Below are positions 1 through 5,547 of a stretch of 6,234 nt of DNA, piece after piece. The notes below the pieces were generated by a model. That model saw only the letters and a program-made list of their open reading frames with translations. It was not told the DNA's origin and did not search any database. Within the stretch, counting starts at the first letter, position 1; the number at the start of each line of letters is the position of its first letter. A program made the position numbers and the translations under genes. This DNA is from Ignavibacteriales bacterium (lineage in GTDB: Bacteria > Bacteroidota > Ignavibacteria > UBA10030): contig JACRFF010000112.1 in NCBI GenBank assembly GCA_016218005.1, forward strand, positions 1 to 6,234, written 5' to 3'.

Positions 1-1
1 G

Positions 2-268
2 TTCAACAATTACTATTTCGATGGTCTCGACCTTCTGAACACAGACGAGAAGAAAGCTCAGGAGAACATCCTGCACGCTGTCGAAAGCATCAATCAAGTG
101 CGTCGGTTGCAGAATTCGCTCAGCGTATTCGTGAAGCAATTCTTCGACACGAAATACAAAGAGGTTGCCGATAGTTTTTTGAGCGCAAGTGATAAGTCTG
201 TTTATGATCGGCTCGGTTCCGCCGACCAAGAACATCTTTCGACCTATCAGGAATACCGGCGTCGTTAG
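2..268 (+). CDS. C-terminal end of an unrecognised protein (5' truncated by window edge)
   Basis: An open frame runs from the window edge to a TAG stop at 266-268 and gives 88 residues of a larger protein whose start lies outside the window. I do not recognise the family. The visible part is highly polar and looks helical: an aromatic patch (FNNYYFDGLDLL) is followed by charged and amphipathic stretches such as DEKKAQENILHAVESINQV and FVKQFFDTKYKEVADSFL, and it ends in Arg-Arg-Arg. I see no transmembrane segment, Cys or His cluster, or nucleotide-binding motif. The gene converges on the minus-strand HEAT-cyclophilin gene with only 6 bases between stop codons. That it is a real gene rests on the uninterrupted frame, its plausible protein-like composition, and the lack of any competing gene in this interval. 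Function cannot be inferred from this fragment. Confidence 0.7.
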   Translation, partial: FNNYYFDGLDLLNTDEKKAQENILHAVESINQVRRLQNSLSVFVKQFFDTKYKEVADSFLSASDKSVYDRLGSADQEHLSTYQEYRRR

Positions 269-274
269 TCATGA

Positions 275-2422
275 TTAGTTGACGAGACGAACCGAAACAA
301 TTGTATCGCCTACCTGCATTTTGTCAACGACGTTCATTCCTTTCACGACCTTCGCGAAGATGGTGTACCTGCCATCGAGATGCGGCGTCGGTGCGTGCGT
401 GATGAAGAACTGGCAGCCTTCCGTATCTTTTCCTGCGCTTGCGATACCACAGCTTCCGCGCTGATAGTTCACCAATCCAATCTCCGATCGAATGGCGTAC
501 CCCGGACCGCCCCAGCCATCGCCCCGCGGGTCTCCGCCCTGAATGACAAAATTCGGCACAACACGATGAAACAAGAGTCTGTTGTAGAAACCTTTCTGCG
601 CCAACTTCACAAAGCTCAGTACGGTGAACGGGGCGGCTTCCTTCAGAAGCAAGATTCTTATCACCCCTTTATCCGTTTGGATTTCTACTTGCTGGTTCAG
701 CTTGATACTTTCCAGTGTCGGCCAATCATAATCAGTGTAGATGGGTTTTGTTGATTTCGCAACCAGCGTATCGTAGTTGTTGCCCGTAACACGCTTCAAC
801 GCTTCTGCGGCTTGCCGAGCGACAGTTCTGTCGGGATCACGTAACGCGGATTCCAGAGTTGCGATACAATCTGCGTTTCCGATTTTCCCCAGCGTTTCCA
901 GAACCGCCTGCATCGCCTCTACATCATCCGGACTCTTGAGTTTTTTATACGCATTGATAAATTCTGGAACAACCACCCCCAGCCGCTGCTCACCAGAGAA
1001 CAGGCGAGCAAAGCCGGTATCAGCGAACGCATTCGCCACAACGGTCGTGATAGCCATATCGTGCATCGCAAGCGCGTGTTTCATCTTCTCAAGAATTGTT
1101 TGGGGAATTGTTTTCCAGAGAATCGAATCTCGGCGCAAAATTTTCAATCCCGCCGTGCTCGTAATCCTTTTTATAAAATCCCACGCCGCCATCGTCGTTC
1201 TGACTGAATCGTCATCAAGGTACTGCTGGATAAGCTGAAAATTTTTCGGCGCAACTTGCATCGATATTCCTTCGATCAGTTTTGCCTTGACGCGCAGGGA
1301 AAGCTGTTTATCTGCAAGCAGGTACGTCAGCTTTGAGAGAGCATCGGGATAATGTTTTCCAAGCGCCACGAACGCCTCGCCACGCACAAGCTCGGCCTCT
1401 GAAGTTGTCTGTGCAAACCGATTGAGCTTCATTCCTAAAAGAGAATCGCTGGTTGTGCCATGAATGACCGTTGACGAAATTCCAGAAAGAGATTGCAGGC
1501 AAGCGATAACAACGTGATCGTTTCGGCTATCGAGAGAACGCACAATGAACGGAAGCAACTCGCCGTTGGCCGAAACTTGAGCCGCCAAGGCCCTGACAAT
1601 TTGCACCGACACTCGCCAATCATTGCGGCGCTCTTCGGTGCGTGCTAATTCTTTCAACAAACTTACCGCCGCGCTCGCTTTAGAACGACCGAACAATGTG
1701 GCGAGATTCGATCTCACCTCCGTGCTGGAGTTGGAACATTGTTCTGCCAAAAGTTTTGCACGCTTGGCGATTTCGACATCGATCAAACCGTTGGGAGCGC
1801 AACGCCACAAGCTGTACAGGGCCATCCATCGAACGTCGTCGTCGGAAATTTTCAAGAGGTCGAAGGCATACCAGATAGCAGATTCCGTTTTCACTTGGCG
1901 CAACGCCGCCCGCGCAATCGCTAACGCAATATCTTTCTTTGGCAAGAGAACTCTCGGCCTCCGGCAATGGTCAATGAGCGAGTCCAGTACTAAGACATTG
2001 CAACACCGGCCTATGGCTTCAAGCAATCGGCCTTGGACCACCGGGTCGCGTTCTTGTTTGAGTGCGCTCAGCAACGCTAAGCCGGATGAAGTTGACCCAA
2101 TTTGCCCGATTGCAAGTGCTACCCCTTGTCGCACGCCGGCATCGGGATCATGAAGCGACGGAAGAAGACTCTCGAGCGCCGATGAATCTTGGATATTCGC
2201 GATCGCAATCGCCGCCGAAAGCCGCAGCTTTTTGTCGCGATGCTTTAAGTATTGCACCAGCTTTCCTTCGCCAAGCGAGCGCTGGTCTTGCAACGTAAGG
2301 ATTTCTCTCTCCGCCGCGCTTAATCTCTGCGAAAGCGCAACAGTGAATGTGCAGAGCGTGATCGCCACGCACAGCAACAGCAATTGTACGATGTACGATT
2401 GATTAGAAGTATGGTCGCGCAC
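275..2422 (-). CDS. Exported HEAT-repeat protein with C-terminal cyclophilin-type peptidyl-prolyl isomerase
   Basis: This 715-residue protein starts at GTG (2420-2422) and ends at TAA (275-277). Residues 11-30 form a hydrophobic segment, so it is a Sec signal peptide or N-terminal anchor; a cleavage after Ala-Leu-Ser31 is plausible and no lipobox is seen. Residues about 40-550 are helical repeats of HEAT/PBS-lyase type, with recurrent patterns such as DPDAGVRQGVALAIGQIG (92-109) and DPDRTVARQAAEALKRV (529-545). Residues about 578-715 are a compact bacterial cyclophilin that would catalyse cis-trans isomerisation of Xaa-Pro bonds. FHRVVPNFVIQGGDP carries the catalytic Arg620, Phe625 and Gln628, and QFFIT and HLDGRY supply Phe673 and Leu682. 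The residue matching human CypA Trp121 is His681, a common bacterial change. The location is probably periplasmic, with the HEAT solenoid as a docking scaffold (inference). It overlaps the upstream TatD-radical SAM gene by 20 bases. Confidence 0.9.
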   Translation of the reverse strand: MRDHTSNQSYIVQLLLLCVAITLCTFTVALSQRLSAAEREILTLQDQRSLGEGKLVQYLKHRDKKLRLSAAIAIANIQDSSALESLLPSLHDPDAGVRQGVALAIGQIGSTSSGLALLSALKQERDPVVQGRLLEAIGRCCNVLVLDSLIDHCRRPRVLLPKKDIALAIARAALRQVKTESAIWYAFDLLKISDDDVRWMALYSLWRCAPNGLIDVEIAKRAKLLAEQCSNSSTEVRSNLATLFGRSKASAAVSLLKELARTEERRNDWRVSVQIVRALAAQVSANGELLPFIVRSLDSRNDHVVIACLQSLSGISSTVIHGTTSDSLLGMKLNRFAQTTSEAELVRGEAFVALGKHYPDALSKLTYLLADKQLSLRVKAKLIEGISMQVAPKNFQLIQQYLDDDSVRTTMAAWDFIKRITSTAGLKILRRDSILWKTIPQTILEKMKHALAMHDMAITTVVANAFADTGFARLFSGEQRLGVVVPEFINAYKKLKSPDDVEAMQAVLETLGKIGNADCIATLESALRDPDRTVARQAAEALKRVTGNNYDTLVAKSTKPIYTDYDWPTLESIKLNQQVEIQTDKGVIRILLLKEAAPFTVLSFVKLAQKGFYNRLLFHRVVPNFVIQGGDPRGDGWGGPGYAIRSEIGLVNYQRGSCGIASAGKDTEGCQFFITHAPTPHLDGRYTIFAKVVKGMNVVDKMQVGDTIVSVRLVN

Positions 2423-3806
2423 GGAATTGGGCTCCGATCACTTGTTCGGTGAATTGTTTTGCTTTTTCATTGTCGACTTCAGGTAGGTTTACCACAGTCA
2501 TGGTCGTCGCCACGCCGGACTGAATGCAGGCTTTGGCAAATTCAACCATCGCCCCAAAGTACGGTTCGCTGGGAATATTCATCATCGTAGCATACTGATT
2601 GGGGTCCGAAGAATTGAGGCTTATGGATACTTCATCGATGAGGCCAAGCAATTCGGGAACAATGTTTTTCTTTTGTATGATGTTACCGTGGCCATCGGTG
2701 TTGAGTCGTACGCGCACGCCGCGTTGCTTGACCCATCCCGCAATCGCCTTGACTTCTTCCCAGCGAATGGTTGGCTCGCCATATCCGCAAAACACGATTT
2801 CATCATAGCGTCTCGGATCGCCGATGGCTTGGATCACTTCTTCGACGGTCGGTTCACGTTCGAGCGCAAGATTATAACCCTTCACCACCGCATCTCCTTT
2901 GCGATCACAGAACCAACAATCGGCATTGCAACGCGTGGTGATATTCAAATAGAGCGAGTTCCTGAGCGTGTATGTAATGCGTGGGGCGTCGCTGGGAGGG
3001 ATCTGAAACAAACGCTTCGTGTTAAATGCGGTTGTGCGTGCAATGTCTTCTACCGGCACACCAAAAACTTCTGCGATGCGTTCTGCAACGATCTTGACGT
3101 TGGCCGGCTCGTTCCGTTTACCGCGCAGTGGAACCGGCGCTACGTAAGGTGAATCTGTTTCGATGAGGATATGATCGAATCCCGTTTGCTGCAATGTGCT
3201 AACCGCATTCGACTTCTTGAACGTCACAATACCCGGATAGGAAACGTAAAATCCAAAACGGAATAATTCTTTCGCCTCCTCTGCTGAACCCGCAAAACAA
3301 TGGAATACCCCTCGCGGCGCAGGTAGATGCCCTTTGGCATTGCGAAGATGTTCGCGCCATTGCGGATTCGCGGCTGCCGCCTCACGCACAATCCGAATCG
3401 AGTCGGGAATTGAATCCCGCGTATGCACGACAATTGGCAGGTTACGACGAATTGCCATCTCGACTTGCGCCTTGAAGATGTCGTGCTGCCGGTTGCGCGG
3501 AGCGAAGTCATAAAAATAATCGAGACCGATTTCACCAATGGCAACCACCTTGGGATGCTCACTGAGTCGTTCGATCTCTTCAAGCAACGTTGCTTCAGCT
3601 TTGCTTGCCTCGTGAGGATGATAGCCAACACACGCGTACACGCTGGGATATTTTTCTGCCAATCTGATTGCTTGCTTGCTCGTATCAATATCGGTTGCCG
3701 GTACGACAATCGAATCGACGCCAACGGACGCCGCTCGTCTTAGAACTTCCTCAAGATCGTCGGCAAACTCTGATGCAAACAGATGGGCGTGGGAATCGAT
3801 GAACAT
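2403..3806 (-). CDS. TatD-family metal hydrolase fused to a radical SAM domain
   Basis: A single 467-residue frame holds two enzymes. Residues 1-270 are a TatD-type TIM-barrel hydrolase, a family of metal-dependent nucleases. All expected metal ligands are visible: H6 and H8 in DSHAHL, E92 in GEIGLDYF, H128 in VHTRD, H169 in FHCFAG and D218 in ETDSPY. The loop between H128 and H169 is about 15 residues longer than in E. coli TatD. Residues about 277-467 are a radical SAM domain with the 4Fe-4S motif CNADCWFC (C293, C297, C300), a SAM-contact motif GYGEPT (341-346) and LNTDGHGN (368-375). It resembles the TatD-associated radical SAM family, which I recall as TIGR04038; its substrate is unknown to me. 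Both halves look intact. The ATG (3806-3804) opens directly onto the first beta strand. No clear Shine-Dalgarno is present. It is the first gene of a leftward operon with the HEAT-cyclophilin gene. Confidence 0.93.
   Translation of the reverse strand: MFIDSHAHLFASEFADDLEEVLRRAASVGVDSIVVPATDIDTSKQAIRLAEKYPSVYACVGYHPHEASKAEATLLEEIERLSEHPKVVAIGEIGLDYFYDFAPRNRQHDIFKAQVEMAIRRNLPIVVHTRDSIPDSIRIVREAAAANPQWREHLRNAKGHLPAPRGVFHCFAGSAEEAKELFRFGFYVSYPGIVTFKKSNAVSTLQQTGFDHILIETDSPYVAPVPLRGKRNEPANVKIVAERIAEVFGVPVEDIARTTAFNTKRLFQIPPSDAPRITYTLRNSLYLNITTRCNADCWFCDRKGDAVVKGYNLALEREPTVEEVIQAIGDPRRYDEIVFCGYGEPTIRWEEVKAIAGWVKQRGVRVRLNTDGHGNIIQKKNIVPELLGLIDEVSISLNSSDPNQYATMMNIPSEPYFGAMVEFAKACIQSGVATTMTVVNLPEVDNEKAKQFTEQVIGAQFRARPYF
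2432..2435 (-). promoter_or_regulatory. Candidate ribosome binding site for the HEAT-cyclophilin gene
   Basis: On the minus strand GGAG lies 9 bases upstream of the GTG at 2422-2420, inside the end of the TatD-radical SAM reading frame. It supports the GTG start, which is also the only choice that leaves a full n-region before the hydrophobic signal segment. Other starts in this window lack such a motif, so the match could be chance. Confidence 0.4.
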
Positions 3807-3831
3807 TCGTGTTTTCAGAAATGGTGAAGTG

Positions 3832-3860
3832 AAAATAGCTCAAACTTGAGCGTGATTCAA
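3832..3860 (-). promoter_or_regulatory. Candidate leftward promoter of the TatD-radical SAM gene
   Basis: Reading the minus strand, TTGAAT (3860-3855, 4 of 6 to the -35 consensus) and TATTTT (3837-3832, 4 of 6 to the -10 consensus) are separated by exactly 17 bases. The predicted start near 3825 leaves a leader of about 20 bases before the ATG at 3806. Each hexamer is weak alone; spacing, position and lack of a better match in the divergent gap support the call. A Bacteroidota-type promoter would need a different motif, and here the fit is only partial. Confidence 0.4.
3838..3851. repeat. Short perfect inverted repeat, possible operator
   Basis: GCTCAA (3838-3843) and TTGAGC (3846-3851) are perfect reverse complements around a 2-base centre AC. 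The dyad abuts the putative -10 element and occupies 14 of the 17 spacer bases of the leftward promoter. A DNA-binding repressor or a spacer-binding activator could use it. It is too short and lacks the T-run needed for a terminator. A 6+6 dyad can arise by chance. Confidence 0.35.
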
Positions 3861-3899
3861 CCGCGAGCGGCACGAAGAGAACACGACAGCCTTTTGTCA

Positions 3900-3928
3900 T
3901 TGGAAAAATGAGCACTCTTGGTTATATT
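3900..3928 (+). promoter_or_regulatory. menG: Candidate rightward promoter of the menG-mqnD operon
   Basis: TTGGAA (3900-3905, 4 of 6 to -35) and TATATT (3923-3928, 5 of 6 to -10) are spaced by 17 bases. The -10 continues as TATATTTT, which matches 7 of 8 positions of the Bacteroidota TAnnTTTG element, with TTG 20 bases upstream of it as a partial -33 box. The predicted start near 3935 gives a leader of about 20 bases with no Shine-Dalgarno before the ATG at 3955. Confidence 0.45.
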
Positions 3929-3954
3929 TTCCAGCGCTTTTGGTTTAATCCATT

Positions 3955-4713
3955 ATGAATTCATCCGCATTGGCAAGCACAGAACACAATTTCAACGGCA
4001 AGCGGTCGGCCTACGACCGCCACTACGTTCAAGCGTTATTTGACGCTATTGCATATCGCTATGATTTTCTGAATCGGCTGCTCAGTTCAGGAATCGACGT
4101 GTATTGGCGACGAAAAGCGATTCAACTTCTTCAACCCTATCGCCCTAAGCATATTTTGGATGTGGCGACGGGAACCGCCGACCTCGCGATTGAGGCCGCC
4201 AAGCTGAATCCTAAACACATCATCGGCGTCGATCTCTCGCCAAACATGCTTGCCATCGGAAAAAGGAAAATCGCGCAGCGTGGTCTTGATGCAACCATCT
4301 CTCTTGAGGAAGGCATTGCAGAATGGCTTGAGTTTCCCGATGATACTTTCGATGCAGTAAGCGTCGCTTTTGGCGTCCGAAATTTTGAGAACCTTGAAAT
4401 TGGACTTGCGGAAATGCTTCGTGTGCTGCGCCCCGGCGGAGTTGCGGTCGTTCTTGAATTCTCCACTCCGCGAACGTTTCCCGTTGCGCAAGCATACCGA
4501 TGGTATTCCAAAACGCTCTTGCCTGTCATTGGCGGCTGGATTTCCCGAAATCGTTCTGCATACGAATATCTTCCCACAACTGCGGCGGCGTTTCCCGACA
4601 ACCAAAAATTTTTGGACATTCTCACCAAGGTCGGGTACACGCATTGCTCACAGCACCGGATGACCTTCGGTATTGCCACGGCGTATGTAGCAGAGAAAGC
4701 ACAGCATGACTGA
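3955..4713 (+). CDS. menG: Demethylmenaquinone methyltransferase (UbiE/MenG family)
   Basis: This 252-residue protein is a class I SAM methyltransferase of the UbiE/MenG family, close to the usual length of 230-250. It would transfer the C-methyl group to demethylmenaquinone, the last step of menaquinone synthesis, at the inner face of the membrane. Visible motifs are RYDFLNRLLSSGID (35-48, the family's N-terminal signature), SAM motif I DVATGTADLA (69-78), the acidic loop GVDLSPNML (91-99), FGVRNFEN (139-146), the UbiE signature RVLRPGG (156-162) and YEYLPTTAAAFPD (203-215). The first 20 residues are a polar extension that may be unstructured. The ATG at 3955 is the only start that keeps the family's N-terminal helix; it has no Shine-Dalgarno. 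Its 3' end overlaps mqnD by 8 bases. The neighbour points to menaquinone rather than ubiquinone, though UbiE enzymes can serve both. Confidence 0.95.
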   Translation: MNSSALASTEHNFNGKRSAYDRHYVQALFDAIAYRYDFLNRLLSSGIDVYWRRKAIQLLQPYRPKHILDVATGTADLAIEAAKLNPKHIIGVDLSPNMLAIGKRKIAQRGLDATISLEEGIAEWLEFPDDTFDAVSVAFGVRNFENLEIGLAEMLRVLRPGGVAVVLEFSTPRTFPVAQAYRWYSKTLLPVIGGWISRNRSAYEYLPTTAAAFPDNQKFLDILTKVGYTHCSQHRMTFGIATAYVAEKAQHD

Positions 4714-5542
4714 TCGAATCATTCACGTCGGCCATAGTCCTGACCCCGACGACGCATTTATGTTTTACGGATTGTCTTCCGGAAAAGTGAAGCTTGATGG
4801 AATTGCAATTGCGCATCAGCTCGAAGATATCCAAACACTGAATGCGCGTGCCATGAAAGGAGAATTAGAAGTAACGGCGATTTCAGCGCACGCGTATGCG
4901 TACGTTGCAGATAAGTATTGGATCATGACGACGGGCGCAAGTATGGGAGAAGGATACGGCCCCGTCCTCGTCTCCAAGAAATACAGCCGGCTGAGCGAAC
5001 TTGCAGGCAAACGAGTCGCTACACCGGGTAAGCTGACCACCGCAACGTTGTTATTCAAGATTTTCACCGATGGAATTTCAAACACGGATGTTCCCTTCGA
5101 TGAGATATTTGACCGCGTTGAATCCGGCGAGTTTGACGCCGGCTTACTCATCCACGAAGGGCAGATCACGTATCGTGAGATGGGATTCAACAAGATTTTG
5201 GATTTCGGCGAGCTTTGGGCTGAGCGATTCAATGGTCTTCCCTTGCCGTTAGGTCTGGATGTTGTACGCAAAGACCTCGGCGAAGACCTTGCGCGGAAAC
5301 TTTCGCACGGGCTAAAGCAAAGCATTCACTTCGGCTACACGCACCAGTCGCAAGCGATTCCCTACGCACTTCAGTACGGACGCGGTATCGGCGAAGAGCT
5401 TGGCGCTAAGTTCGTAAAGATGTATGTCAGCGAGCTAACCGTCGATATGGGCACGCGGGGCAAAAAGGCGCTCGAACGGTTATTCAACATGGGGCACGAG
5501 CGTAATCTCATACCCGCCGTTCCCCCGATTTCCCTCTACTGA
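4706..5542 (+). CDS. mqnD: 1,4-dihydroxy-6-naphthoate synthase of the futalosine pathway (MqnD family)
   Basis: The 278-residue protein has the periplasmic-binding-protein-like fold of MqnD, which converts cyclic dehypoxanthinyl futalosine to 1,4-dihydroxy-6-naphthoate in the cytoplasm. Resemblance to Thermus MqnD as I recall it runs the full length: HSPDPDDAFMFYGL (10-23), the GYGPVLV segment (84-90), VATPGKLTTATLL (104-116), GEFDAGLLIHEGQITY (141-156), GLPLPLG (177-183) and the C-terminal LTVDMGTRGKKALERLF. H150 aligns with the histidine proposed as catalytic base. There is no signal peptide, which separates it from true transport binding proteins. The N-terminal motif reads SPDPDD where Thermus has SPCPND, so it belongs to a variant subgroup. 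MqnA is a distant homologue, but the LLIHE and LPLPLG motifs favour MqnD. The ATG at 4706 lies inside the end of menG, with only a weak purine run (AGAGAAAG) ahead. Confidence 0.85.
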   Translation: MTDRIIHVGHSPDPDDAFMFYGLSSGKVKLDGIAIAHQLEDIQTLNARAMKGELEVTAISAHAYAYVADKYWIMTTGASMGEGYGPVLVSKKYSRLSELAGKRVATPGKLTTATLLFKIFTDGISNTDVPFDEIFDRVESGEFDAGLLIHEGQITYREMGFNKILDFGELWAERFNGLPLPLGLDVVRKDLGEDLARKLSHGLKQSIHFGYTHQSQAIPYALQYGRGIGEELGAKFVKMYVSELTVDMGTRGKKALERLFNMGHERNLIPAVPPISLY

Positions 5543-5547
5543 ATCCA

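Noticed and set aside
262..285. Short imperfect palindrome around TCATGA at the convergent junction, considered as a terminator
   Set aside because: The pairing is AT-rich, interrupted, and not followed by a T-run on either strand.
777..1238. 153-codon + strand frame with hydrophobic, Cys-containing stretches that could look like a small membrane protein
   Set aside because: It is antisense to the HEAT repeats; the hydrophobicity comes from the complement of Ala/Lys/Asp-rich helices rather than from a real gene.
1623..2153. 176-codon open frame on the + strand opposite the HEAT region
   Set aside because: The HEAT-cyclophilin frame is continuous across it and ends in a recognisable domain; the + strand product is basic, Ser/Arg-rich and unrecognised.
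3892..3899. TTTTGTCA as a -35 box for menG
   Set aside because: It is 23 bases from the best -10 element, too far; TTGGAA at 3900-3905 gives the proper 17-base spacing.
4087..4679. Two minus-strand open frames of 180-185 codons opposite menG
   Set aside because: menG is certain from its motifs; the antisense frames are low in hydrophobic order, rich in Arg, Ser and Cys, and have no family resemblance.
4706..5542. Reading the MqnD-like protein as an ABC-transporter substrate-binding protein
   Set aside because: It has the related fold but no signal peptide or lipobox, has the MqnD-specific motifs around His150 and LPLPLG, and no transporter genes adjoin it.
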